This document shows, in pieces, positions 14,113 to 20,525 of a DNA stretch of 33,557 bases. The stretch covers positions 1-33,557 of the forward strand of contig NZ_JAJSOK010000081.1 in assembly GCF_021283305.1 (NCBI RefSeq), given 5' to 3'. Source of the DNA: Pseudonocardia kujensis (GTDB lineage Bacteria > Actinomycetota > Actinomycetes > Mycobacteriales > Pseudonocardiaceae). The position numbers and the translations under genes were made by a program. The notes below the pieces were generated by a model. It ran no database searches, had not been told where the DNA came from, and was given only the letters and a program-made list of their open reading frames with translations. Position 1 is the stretch's first letter; every line of letters begins with the position of its first letter.

Positions 14113-15528
14113 GACGACGACGGGCTCGCGGACGCGCTGCACCGCGCGGCCGATGCCGCGGCGGCGTTCCGTGCCTCGCTCCCCGAGCGGCCGGTGGTTG
14201 CGCCTGCCGGACCGGAGGAGCTCGACGCGGCCTTCGGCGGGCCGCTCCCGCGCGCCGGTGCCGATCCCGGCGCGGTGGTCGACGCCCTGGTCGCGGCCGC
14301 CGAACCGGGCCTGACGGCCAGCGCCGGGCCGCGCTACTTCGGCTTCGTCATCGGCGGGGCACTGCCCGCCGCGACGGCGGCCGAGGTGCTCACCGCGGGC
14401 TGGGACCAGTGCGCCTTCACCACCGCCCTGTCACCAGCGGCCGCCGCGGCGGAGCGGGCGGCCGGCCGCTGGCTGCTGGAGCTGCTCGGCCTGCCGCTCA
14501 CCGCGTCGGTCGGCTTCGTCACGGGCGGGCAGGCCGCCAACACCGTCGGCCTGGCCGCGGCCCGGCACCACGTCCTCGCCGCCGCGGGGTGGGACGTCGA
14601 GGCCGACGGGCTGGCCGGGGCCCCGCGTCTCCGGCTCGTCGCGGGCGTGGAGCGGCATGCGACGATCGACCGCGCCGCCCGGCTGCTCGGCCTCGGCCGC
14701 AGCGCGCTCGTGCCGGTGGCCGCCCGTCCGGACGGGGCGATCGACGTCGCCGACCTCGACCGGGTCCTCGCCGGGGTGGCGGGCGAGCCGGTCGTCGTCT
14801 GCCTGCAGGCCGGCAACGTCAACACCGGCGCCTGCGACGACCTGCGCGCCGCCGCCGGGCTCGCCCGCGGGCACGGCGCGTGGGTGCACGTCGACGGTGC
14901 GTTCGGGCTGTGGGCCGCGGCCGATCCCGGCCTCGCCCACCTCGTCGACGGCCGGGAGCTCGCCGACTCGTGGGCCGTCGACGGGCACAAGTGGCTCAAC
15001 GTCCCCTACGACTCCGGCTTCGCGATCTGCGCCCACCCCGCGGCGCACGCGGCGGCCCTGAGCTACACCGCGAGCTACCTGACCGGCTCGGGCGCGGCCG
15101 TGCCGGAGCTCGGCGACCTGACACCCGAGTCCTCCCGCCGCGCCCGCGGCTTCGCGGTCTGGGCCGCGCTGCGCGAGCTGGGCGCCGACGGCCTCGCCGG
15201 GCTCGTCACGCGCTGCTGCCGGCTGGCGCGGCGGTTCGCCGACCGGCTCGCCGAGGGCGGCGCGGAGATCGGGGCGGAGATCGGGGCGGAGATCGGGGTG
15301 GAGATCCCGGCGCCGGTCGTCCTCAACCAGGTCCTGGCCGGGTTCGGCGACGACGACCGCACGGACCGGGTGATCGAGGGCGTGCAGCGCGAGGGCACGT
15401 GCTGGATGGGCGGCACCACCTGGCGCGGGCGCCGCTACATGCGGATCGCGGTCAGCAACGCGACCACCACCGAGGCCGACGTCGACGCGTCGGCCGCGGC
15501 GGTGCTGCGGGTCGCGCGGGGTGTCTAG
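14110..15528 (+). CDS. PLP-dependent group II decarboxylase-like enzyme
   Basis: 472 residues. The fold-type I hallmarks are VTGGQAANTVGL (phosphate-binding region, about 137-148), GVERHATID (His183, ring stacking), VHVDGAFGLW (Asp262, N1 partner) and SWAVDGHKWLNVPYDSGF, where Lys294 forms the internal aldimine. This pattern belongs to the pyridoxal-dependent decarboxylase family (aromatic-L-amino-acid/glutamate/tyrosine decarboxylases) and its many uncharacterised actinobacterial members. The amino acid substrate cannot be read from sequence. Residues 384-399 contain a short EIGA repeat encoded by 12-bp DNA repeats. Its stop shares a CTAG with the convergent SDR stop. Confidence 0.87.
   Translation: MDDDGLADALHRAADAAAAFRASLPERPVVAPAGPEELDAAFGGPLPRAGADPGAVVDALVAAAEPGLTASAGPRYFGFVIGGALPAATAAEVLTAGWDQCAFTTALSPAAAAAERAAGRWLLELLGLPLTASVGFVTGGQAANTVGLAAARHHVLAAAGWDVEADGLAGAPRLRLVAGVERHATIDRAARLLGLGRSALVPVAARPDGAIDVADLDRVLAGVAGEPVVVCLQAGNVNTGACDDLRAAAGLARGHGAWVHVDGAFGLWAAADPGLAHLVDGRELADSWAVDGHKWLNVPYDSGFAICAHPAAHAAALSYTASYLTGSGAAVPELGDLTPESSRRARGFAVWAALRELGADGLAGLVTRCCRLARRFADRLAEGGAEIGAEIGAEIGVEIPAPVVLNQVLAGFGDDDRTDRVIEGVQREGTCWMGGTTWRGRRYMRIAVSNATTTEADVDASAAAVLRVARGV
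15262..15309 (+). repeat. In-frame 12-bp tandem repeat within PLP enzyme gene
   Basis: gcggagatcggg occurs three times exactly (15262-15297), followed by a degenerate fourth copy to 15309. It encodes an EIGA-type repeat (AEIGAEIGAEIGVEI). The period is a multiple of three, so slippage would lengthen or shorten the protein in frame. Confidence 0.85.
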
Positions 15529-16304
15529 GCGTTCCGGATCGTCAGCCCGCCGTCGACGACGATCGTCGCCCCGGTGATGAACGACGAGGCGGGCAGGAGC
15601 AGCGAGACCGTGGCGTGCGCGACCTCCTCCGGGTCGCCGTAGCGGCGCAGCGCGGTGCGGCGGCGGGCGAAGATCTCCTTGTCGGAGTCCGGGATCCGGG
15701 CGGTCATGTTCGTGCGGATCGGGCCGGGGCACACACAGTTCACCGTCACGCCGGTCTTGCCGTACTCCACCGCGAGCGAGCGGGTCAGGCCGATCACGCC
15801 GTGCTTCGAGCTGGTGTACGGGGCGATCTGGGCGGTCGCGCCCAGGCCCTCGGTGGAGGCGATGTTGACGATCCGGCCGTCGCCGTTGCGGACCAGGTCG
15901 GGCAGCGCGGCGCGGGCGAACAGGGTCTGCGCGGTGAGGTTGACGGCGAGGGTGGTGGCCCAGGCCTCGGCGAACCCGTCGTCGGCGAACGGCAGGTGGA
16001 TGCTGACGCCGGCGTTGTTGACCAGGCCGTCGAGCGGGCCGAGCGCGTCGCGGACCTCGGCCACGGCGGCGGCCGGCGCGGCGGGGTCGGACACGTCGGC
16101 GACGACCGGGTGCACGGTGGCCCCGACGCCGCGGATCTCGTCGGCCACGGCCTTGAGTCCGTCGGCGTCGCGGTCGACGATCCCGACCTTCGCGCCCTCG
16201 TCGGCGAGCAGGTGGGCGGTCGCCCGCCCCATCCCGCTCGCGGCGCCGGTGACGAGGACGACCCGGTCGGCGACCGACCGGCTGAGCTTCGTGAGACGCG
16301 GCAT
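15525..16304 (-). CDS. SDR family oxidoreductase
   Basis: 259 residues from ATG at 16304. LVTGAASGMGRAT (17-29) binds the dinucleotide, and Asp44 after strand beta-2 (VDRD) indicates NAD(H) preference. NNAG is at 96-99, and the catalytic residues are Ser150, Tyr163 and Lys167 (YTSSK). PGPIRTNM and the C-terminal ITGATIVVDGGLTIRNA are typical of 3-oxoacyl/alcohol dehydrogenase-like SDRs. It is transcribed divergently from the marR-transporter pair across 81 bp containing two palindromes, so the MarR protein or a TetR encoded elsewhere may control it. Its 3' end overlaps the PLP enzyme gene by 4 bp. Confidence 0.88.
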   Translation of the reverse strand: MPRLTKLSRSVADRVVLVTGAASGMGRATAHLLADEGAKVGIVDRDADGLKAVADEIRGVGATVHPVVADVSDPAAPAAAVAEVRDALGPLDGLVNNAGVSIHLPFADDGFAEAWATTLAVNLTAQTLFARAALPDLVRNGDGRIVNIASTEGLGATAQIAPYTSSKHGVIGLTRSLAVEYGKTGVTVNCVCPGPIRTNMTARIPDSDKEIFARRRTALRRYGDPEEVAHATVSLLLPASSFITGATIVVDGGLTIRNA

Positions 16305-16334
16305 GGATCAGGACTACCAGGAAACCGGGCGGAA

Positions 16335-16350
16335 CTGAACGCTCGCTCAG
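16335..16350. promoter_or_regulatory. TetR-type operator-like palindrome
   Basis: ctgaacgctcgctcag has 7-bp arms with 6 of 7 pairs matching around a 2-nt centre. Its shape resembles TGAACG-NN-CGTTCA TetR-family sites. It lies 30 bp upstream of the SDR start (minus) and 35 bp upstream of marR (plus). Confidence 0.45.
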
Positions 16351-16373
16351 GAGTACGGGCGTCACCAGGCGGG

Positions 16374-16393
16374 TATGCATAACTCATGCATGA
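16374..16393. promoter_or_regulatory. Twin palindromes over the marR start codon
   Basis: tatgcata (16374-16381) and tcatgcatga (16384-16393) are perfect palindromes 2 bp apart, both centred on atgcat, and the second contains the marR ATG (16386). This AT-rich block stands out from its surroundings and would suit autoregulation by the MarR dimer at its own start. Confidence 0.5.
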
Positions 16394-16901
16394 GCGCCTC
16401 GGCAACCTGCTCGGCGCCGCCGCCCTCGCGCTGTCCGACCTGATGCTGGCCCGGGTGCGGGAGGCGGCCGGGGTGAGCGTGAGCGCCGCCGCGGCGCTGG
16501 TCGTGCTCGCCCACGCGCCCGGACTGAGCGTGACGGAGCTCGGCCGGCGGGTGGGGCTCTCCCAGCCGGCCAGCGCGCGGATGGTGATGTCGCTGGAGGC
16601 CGCGGACCTCGCCCGGCGCGGCCCAGGCGAGGGGCGGACGATCCCGGTCGCGCTCACGCCGGCCGGCGAACGGACGGTCCGGGAGGTCCTCGCCGCCCGG
16701 GCGGACGGCACGGAACAGGTCCTGGCGGGCCTCGGCGAGGACGACCGCCGCGCCCTGACCCGCCTCCTCGAAGGCCTCCTCGCGCAGCTGTACGGCGAGG
16801 TCGGCAGCTCCGACCTCCTCTGCCGGCTCTGCGACCGGGCCCGGTGCACGGACGGCGCGACCTGCCCCGTCGGGCAGGCCGAGCGGGACCGGGGGCGGTG
16901 A
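16386..16901 (+). CDS. MarR-family regulator with Cys-rich tail
   Basis: 171 residues. Residues 30-100 form the winged helix-turn-helix: LSVTELGRRVGLSQPASARM is the helix-turn-helix and RRGPGEGRTIPVALTPAG the wing. Flanking helices would make the dimer interface. The C-terminus has four cysteines, Cys146, 149, 154 and 160 (LCRLCDRARCTDGATCPVG), a C-x2-C-x4-C-x5-C arrangement that could bind a metal or sense oxidants. I place the start at the ATG at 16386, where family members begin (xERLxNLLGA); no good Shine-Dalgarno is present. It is followed after 3 bp by the EamA transporter gene, so it probably controls that gene, its own, and perhaps the divergent SDR. Confidence 0.88.
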   Translation: MHERLGNLLGAAALALSDLMLARVREAAGVSVSAAAALVVLAHAPGLSVTELGRRVGLSQPASARMVMSLEAADLARRGPGEGRTIPVALTPAGERTVREVLAARADGTEQVLAGLGEDDRRALTRLLEGLLAQLYGEVGSSDLLCRLCDRARCTDGATCPVGQAERDRGR

Positions 16902-16904
16902 CCG

Positions 16905-17771
16905 GTGGGCGCCGCACTCGCCCTGGTCTCGGCACTGAGCTACGGGCTGTCCGACGTCGTCGGCGGGATCGTCGCCCGACGGATGCGTGCGGTGCACGTG
17001 GCCTTCCTGGGCCAGCTCGGCGGGCTGCTCGCCGTGGCCGTCGCCGCGCCGCTGCTGACGCCGGCTTCGCCTGCGGCGCCCGACCTCCTGTGGGGCGCGC
17101 TGTCCGGGCTCGGGACCGGGCTCGGGATGGCCTTCCTGTTCCGCGGCATGGGCCGGGGCGCGATGTCGGTCGTGGTCCCGGTGAGCGCGGTCGGCGGGGT
17201 CGCCCTCCCCGTCCTGGTCGGCGTCACGCTGCTCGGTGAGCGGCCGGCCTGGCCGACCTGGGTCGGGGTGGGGCTGGCCCTGCCCGCCCTCTGGCTGGTC
17301 TCGCGCTCGTCGACCCCCTCACCGGACGGCGGGCCGACCCCCGGGTCGGTGGCGGACGGGCTGGTCGCCGGGGTCGGGATCGCGATCCAGTACCTCGCGC
17401 TCGCGCGGGCCGCCCCCGCCGCCGGGCTGTGGCCCGTGCTGGCGGGCCGGGTCGCCGCGCTCCTCGCCGTCGGGGTGCTGGCCTGCACGCTGATGCGCGG
17501 CCTGCCCTCCGAGACCGCGGGCGCCCGGCGCCGGGCCGGGCTCCGGGCGGCCGCCGCCGGAGGGTCCGGCGTGCTCGCCGCCGCGGCCTTGGCGGCCTAT
17601 CTGGTCGCGGCGCAGAGCGGGTTCGTGACGGTGGCGGTGGTGCTGTCCTCGCTCTACCCGCTCGTCCCGGTGGTGATCGGGGTCGCCGCCCTCGGCGAGC
17701 GCCTCTCCCGCGGGCAGGTGCTCGGCCTGGCCGCGGCGACCGCCGCGGCCCTGCTGATCGCGCTCTCCTGA
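16905..17771 (+). CDS. EamA/DMT-superfamily transporter
   Basis: 288 residues, almost entirely hydrophobic, with about ten predicted membrane helices in two EamA halves (about 1-133 and 149-288). Each half ends with the family's conserved ALGE/LLGE motif: VTLLGERPAWPTWVGVGLAL near 110-127 and VAALGERLSRGQVLGLAAA near 261-279. DMT proteins export metabolites or amino acids or act as uptake carriers; the substrate is not evident. The GTG start is 3 bp after the marR stop, indicating one operon. A MarR-exporter pair commonly signals inducible efflux of a small compound. Confidence 0.88.
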   Translation: MGAALALVSALSYGLSDVVGGIVARRMRAVHVAFLGQLGGLLAVAVAAPLLTPASPAAPDLLWGALSGLGTGLGMAFLFRGMGRGAMSVVVPVSAVGGVALPVLVGVTLLGERPAWPTWVGVGLALPALWLVSRSSTPSPDGGPTPGSVADGLVAGVGIAIQYLALARAAPAAGLWPVLAGRVAALLAVGVLACTLMRGLPSETAGARRRAGLRAAAAGGSGVLAAAALAAYLVAAQSGFVTVAVVLSSLYPLVPVVIGVAALGERLSRGQVLGLAAATAAALLIALS

Positions 17772-17807
17772 CCGTGCTCCCCCGACCGTGCTCTCCCGGC
17801 CGGCCGG

Positions 17808-18227
17808 TCAGGGCAGGAAGAGGCGCACGACCTGCCGCTCGACGGCGGCGCCGGTGGACATGTCGGCGACGAAGCTGGAGACGACGCTGCCGGTGGCGCC
17901 GGCGTAGCGGCCGCTGCCCGCGACCCGCCACGTGACCGAGCCCAGCATGACCGGGTCGCCCTCGGCGGACGGCTCGAGGGAGCCGCTGCCGATGGTCGTG
18001 AGGTCCAGGCTGCCGTCGCCGAGGTTGAGGGTCCCGGTCTCGTCGAACGTGGTCGGCCCGGTGACCTGCACGCGGCTCTCGTAGCTCGCGAGGTCAGGGG
18101 CGTCGCCGGGGTCGCCGTCGAGCACCGTCACCCGGCCGCTGCCCGACTTCACCGCGAAGGCGGGCGGCTCGCCCTCCGGGGGCGAGGCCTGAGGTTCGAA
18201 CGTCAGCAGCAGGGTCAGGCGGCGCAC
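17808..18227 (-). CDS. AOC/dirigent-like barrel protein
   Basis: 139 residues from a GTG, with gaggagg ending 5 nt upstream; longer open frame to 18359 overlaps the VOC gene and was rejected. The sequence is beta-rich, with a C-terminal segment GSVTWRVAGSGRYAGATGSVVSSF. The GxGxYxGAxGS motif is typical of the allene-oxide-cyclase/dirigent-like eight-stranded barrel superfamily. There is no signal peptide, and no catalytic function can be assigned. The gene follows the VOC gene by 53 bp, and its Shine-Dalgarno is locked in a perfect 10-bp hairpin (see 18233-18258), so its translation may be conditional. Confidence 0.7.
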   Translation of the reverse strand: MRRLTLLLTFEPQASPPEGEPPAFAVKSGSGRVTVLDGDPGDAPDLASYESRVQVTGPTTFDETGTLNLGDGSLDLTTIGSGSLEPSAEGDPVMLGSVTWRVAGSGRYAGATGSVVSSFVADMSTGAAVERQVVRLFLP

Positions 18228-18232
18228 GGCGA

Positions 18233-18258
18233 CCTCCTCGCATCGGTGTGCGAGGAGG
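18233..18258 (-). promoter_or_regulatory. Hairpin sequestering the Shine-Dalgarno of the AOC-like gene
   Basis: On the minus-strand transcript, cctcctcgca (18258-18249) pairs perfectly with tgcgaggagg (18242-18233) around a 6-nt loop. The 3' arm holds the gaggagg Shine-Dalgarno 5 nt before the GTG at 18227. The 5' arm contains cctcct, the 16S anti-Shine-Dalgarno sequence itself. It fits a translational off-switch or an RNA thermometer-like element; no U-tract follows, so termination is less likely. Confidence 0.6.
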
Positions 18259-18280
18259 CTCGACCCGATCTCGGGAAGCG

Positions 18281-18646
18281 TTAGGCGGGCGGCACGGACT
18301 GGGTCAGGTTGACCGCGTTGCCGTCGGGGTCCTGGATGTGCGCCACCCGCTGGCCCCACGGCATGTCGTTGGGCGGCCCGAGCACCGTGCCGCCGAGCGC
18401 CTCGACCCGCCCGAGGCGGGCGCGCACGTCGTCGACGTCGATGCCGAGCAGGACGGGACCCGGGGCCGCGGGTGCCTTCTCGTCGTTGACCAGGCCGAAC
18501 TCGGCGGCCCCGGCCCGCAGGCCGACGAAGAACGGGGCGCCCTCGGCCGGGTACCGCTGCGTCTCCTCGGCGTCGAGCAGGCCGCGGTAGAAGGCGAGCA
18601 TCCCGGGGAGGTCGCTGGTCAGGAGGATCGGTTGGATCGTCGTCAC
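18281..18646 (-). CDS. VOC/glyoxalase-like protein
   Basis: 121 residues with the two beta-alpha-beta-beta-beta modules of the vicinal oxygen chelate superfamily: ILLTSDLPGMLAFYRGLLDA at the start and HIQDPDGNAVNLTQSVPP at the end. The DPDGNxxxL motif is usual in glyoxalase/bleomycin-resistance/dioxygenase relatives. Metal ligands cannot be assigned confidently, so enzyme or binding protein both remain possible. The GTG start has no Shine-Dalgarno; instead ccctcct lies just upstream. Initiation probably depends on coupling to the 14-codon ORF whose TGA overlaps this start (GTGA). Confidence 0.85.
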   Translation of the reverse strand: MTTIQPILLTSDLPGMLAFYRGLLDAEETQRYPAEGAPFFVGLRAGAAEFGLVNDEKAPAAPGPVLLGIDVDDVRARLGRVEALGGTVLGPPNDMPWGQRVAHIQDPDGNAVNLTQSVPPA

Positions 18647-18687
18647 ATCAGGAGGGACCGCTCCGGCGCGCGGAAGTCATCGCTCAC
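18643..18687 (-). CDS. Putative 14-codon coupling ORF
   Basis: GTG at 18687 overlaps the TauE/SafE stop (GTGA), and the TGA at 18643-18645 overlaps the VOC start (GTGA). The peptide would be MSDDFRAPERSLLM. Both junctions show the same 4-bp overlap used elsewhere in this genome. It may carry ribosomes from the permease to the VOC gene, which lacks its own Shine-Dalgarno. No similarity is recognised, and chance cannot be excluded for so short a frame. Confidence 0.4.
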   Translation of the reverse strand: MSDDFRAPERSLLM

Positions 18688-19457
18688 GCCTGCACCCACA
18701 GGCTGACGGCCAGCCCGAGGCCGGCGAGCGCGATGCCGATCCGCAGCGGCGTGGCCGGCACCCGCCGGACGATCGCCGGCCCGACCCGCGCACCCAGGAG
18801 CAGCCCCGCCGCCAGCACGCCGACGGCCGCCCAGTCGACGGGCGCGACGATCGCGAACACCACCGCCGCGACCAGGTTCGCCGCGCCGGTCGCCAGGTTC
18901 TTGGCGGCGTTGGAGCGGGCGAGGCTCTGCGACCACGCCACCGACAGCAGGGCCAGCATCATCACGCCCGCGGCGGCCCCGAAGTAGCCGCCGTAGAGCG
19001 CGACCCCGAAGGCCGCGACGAGGGTGAGCGGACCGAGCGGGGTGGCGCCGCGGCCCGGCCCGGCCGACTCGACGCGGCGCTGGGCCCACCGCCTCAGCCG
19101 CGGCGCCGCGACGAGCAGCACCGAGGCCAGCGCGATCAGCCACGGCACGATCACCTCGAACGTGTCCGACGGCGTGACCAGCAGCAACGCCCCACCGGCC
19201 GCCCCGCCGACGGCGGTGAGCAGGCAGAGTCGCAGCAGCGTGCGGCCCTGCCCCGCGAGCTCGGGGCGGGACCCGGCGACCGAACCCACGGTCGTCCCGA
19301 GCATCGCGACGGTGTTGGTGACGTTGGCGATCACCGGCGGCAGCCCGACGGCGAGCAGCGCGGGGTAGGAGACGAGCGAGGCCAGCCCGGCGACGGACCC
19401 GATGAGGCCGCCGCCGATCCCGGCGAGGAACAGGAAACCGAGCTGCCAGGCGCTCAC
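18684..19457 (-). CDS. TauE/SafE-family membrane permease
   Basis: 257 residues from a GTG (WQLGFLFLAGIGGGLIGSVA), with about eight membrane helices. The N-terminal half has the family pattern GLIGSVAGLASLVSYPALLAVGLPP...ANVTNTVA, and the second half GVALYGGYFGAAAGVMMLALLSV. Members export or import sulfonates, sulfite or other organic anions; the substrate here is open. The frame stays open to 19697, but that sequence is the antisense/other-frame of the upstream remnant gene, so 19457 is preferred. The start overlaps the stop of the dehydrogenase remnant (GTGA, 19454-19457), and the stop overlaps the 14-codon ORF. Confidence 0.88.
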   Translation of the reverse strand: MSAWQLGFLFLAGIGGGLIGSVAGLASLVSYPALLAVGLPPVIANVTNTVAMLGTTVGSVAGSRPELAGQGRTLLRLCLLTAVGGAAGGALLLVTPSDTFEVIVPWLIALASVLLVAAPRLRRWAQRRVESAGPGRGATPLGPLTLVAAFGVALYGGYFGAAAGVMMLALLSVAWSQSLARSNAAKNLATGAANLVAAVVFAIVAPVDWAAVGVLAAGLLLGARVGPAIVRRVPATPLRIGIALAGLGLAVSLWVQA

Positions 19458-19627
19458 GGGACGGGGGTGACCAGGGCGCCGTCGGCGAGGAATCGGTCGA
19501 GGTTCTCCAGGACCACCCGCTCCATCGCCGTGCGCCCCGGTGGTGGCAGGGTCGGCGCCTCGTACTTCCTGGCCAGGGCCTCGGCCGGCGAGGGCTTCAT
19601 CCGGCCCGTCGAGAGCACGCGCGTCAT
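19454..19627 (-). pseudogene. Internally deleted 2-hydroxyacid dehydrogenase, frame kept open
   Basis: 57 codons from an ATG with gaagggg 5-6 nt upstream. Residues 1-29 (MTRVLSTGRMKPSPAEALAR...) look like the N-terminal strand and helix of a D-isomer 2-hydroxyacid dehydrogenase. Residues 31-57 (GRTAMERVVLENLDRFLADG, then ALVTPVP) look like the very C-terminus, the final helix that normally reads ENLxRFLAG. The roughly 250 residues between, including the NAD-binding domain, are gone, yet the junction is in frame and the stop still overlaps the TauE/SafE start (GTGA). It cannot be an active enzyme. It may persist as a translated leader that couples ribosomes into the permease gene. Confidence 0.6.
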
Positions 19628-19693
19628 CGGTCCCCTTCCGTGGGCCTCCATCCTGCGGCAGGCACCCTGGAGCGCTCCACGGAATGTGAGCCG

Positions 19694-20398
19694 TCACAGG
19701 TCGGCGAACGCCGCCAGGATCTGCGCCTCGGCGGTGCGCAGGTAGCTCGCGACCTCGCCGGCCGCCCGCTCCCGCTCCCCGGCCTCGACGAGCCGGGTGA
19801 TGGTGTCGTTGCCGTCGAGGTAGGGCTCGTGGAACTCGCGCACCGAGGTCATCCGGTGGAAGACCAGCCGCATCTCCGCGAGCAGCAGGCCCATCTGCTG
19901 GTCCAGCCGGACGCTGCCGGCCAGGCCGACGAGGGCGCGGTGGAAGTGCTGGTTGGCCCCGGCGACCGCGGGCCAGTCGTCGTGCGCGGCGGCCGCGCGG
20001 CCCTCCTGCACGGCAGCCCGCAGCCGTCCGACGGCCTCCGGGTCGCCGGCGCGCTCGCCCTCCCGGACCGCGGCCGGCTCGATGAGCAGGCGGGCGCGGT
20101 AGACGTCGCGGACCGCCTCGGCGTCGGGGACCGCGACGAACACCCCGCGGTTCGGCTCGCGGACCAGCACCCGCTCGGCCACCAGCTGTGACAGGGCCTC
20201 ACGCACCGTGTTCCGGGAGACCCCGAGCGCATGGGAGAGCGCCTGCTCGGGTAGACGGCCACCGGGACGCAGACGGCCCTCGACCACCTCGTTGCGCACG
20301 GCGTCGGCCACCCGTTCGGCCGTCGAGGTGCGCGCGACGAGGGCCCGCGCCTCGGTGAGCGAGGCGAGAGCGGCGCCGGCGGGATCCGCGATCGTCAC
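19694..20398 (-). CDS. GntR-family regulator (FadR/FCD subfamily)
   Basis: 234 residues. The N-terminal winged helix (about 23-88) contains LRPGGRLPEQALSHALGVSR and NTVREALSQLVAERVLV. The all-helical FCD ligand domain (about 95-230) has the metal/acid-binding pattern DVYRARLLIEPAAV, NQHFHRALV and HEPYLDGN. I chose the GTG at 20398: it has a taggct -10 box exactly 7 nt upstream and the frame before it is promoter-like. It is divergent from the oxoprolinase operon and followed on its own strand by the dehydrogenase remnant and permease. FCD regulators usually repress the adjacent catabolic operon and are released by its substrate, so control of the 5-oxoprolinase genes is the natural inference. 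Confidence 0.88.
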   Translation of the reverse strand: MTIADPAGAALASLTEARALVARTSTAERVADAVRNEVVEGRLRPGGRLPEQALSHALGVSRNTVREALSQLVAERVLVREPNRGVFVAVPDAEAVRDVYRARLLIEPAAVREGERAGDPEAVGRLRAAVQEGRAAAAHDDWPAVAGANQHFHRALVGLAGSVRLDQQMGLLLAEMRLVFHRMTSVREFHEPYLDGNDTITRLVEAGERERAAGEVASYLRTAEAQILAAFADL

Positions 20399-20405
20399 CG
20401 GGCAG

Positions 20406-20411
20406 AGCCTA
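20406..20411 (-). promoter_or_regulatory. -10 box of leaderless gntR
   Basis: taggct on the minus strand, separated by 7 nt from the gntR GTG at 20398, identical in box and spacing to the NYN-LOTUS gene. No Shine-Dalgarno precedes the start. Confidence 0.6.
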
Positions 20412-20445
20412 CGTGACCATCGTGTTTCCGAGTTGCGACTTCCTC

Positions 20446-20474
20446 TTGCTGGATTGTTGAGCAATCCATACGCT
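20446..20474 (+). promoter_or_regulatory. Promoter of the oxoprolinase operon
   Basis: -35 ttgctg (20446-20451) and -10 tacgct (20469-20474) are separated by exactly 17 bp. The spacer is almost filled by the 7-5-7 inverted repeat at 20450-20468. Transcription would begin near 20481, leaving about a 45-nt leader before the GTG at 20526. Confidence 0.55.
20450..20468. promoter_or_regulatory. GntR operator-like inverted repeat 1
   Basis: tggattg-ttgag-caatcca: perfect 7-bp arms with a 5-nt spacer, lying between the -35 and -10 boxes. It is the best candidate for binding by the divergent FCD-type GntR protein. Confidence 0.6.
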
Positions 20475-20505
20475 CACCACCTGAGCGACCGGGTGTGGTC
20501 CCGGT
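20471..20505. promoter_or_regulatory. Two further inverted repeats over start site and leader
   Basis: cgctca-ccacc-tgagcg (20471-20487) and accggg-tgtggt-cccggt (20488-20505) are perfect 6-bp-arm inverted repeats that follow the first one without a gap. They cover the -10/transcription start and early leader. The arm sequences differ from repeat 1, so they may be sites for other proteins or RNA structure. Confidence 0.45.
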
Positions 20506-20525
20506 CATGTCCGGCGGGAGGGCAC

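Noticed and set aside
14431..16380. 649-codon minus-strand frame spanning the PLP enzyme and SDR region
   Set aside because: The SDR is read cleanly in a different frame; this frame is Arg/Gly-rich noise.
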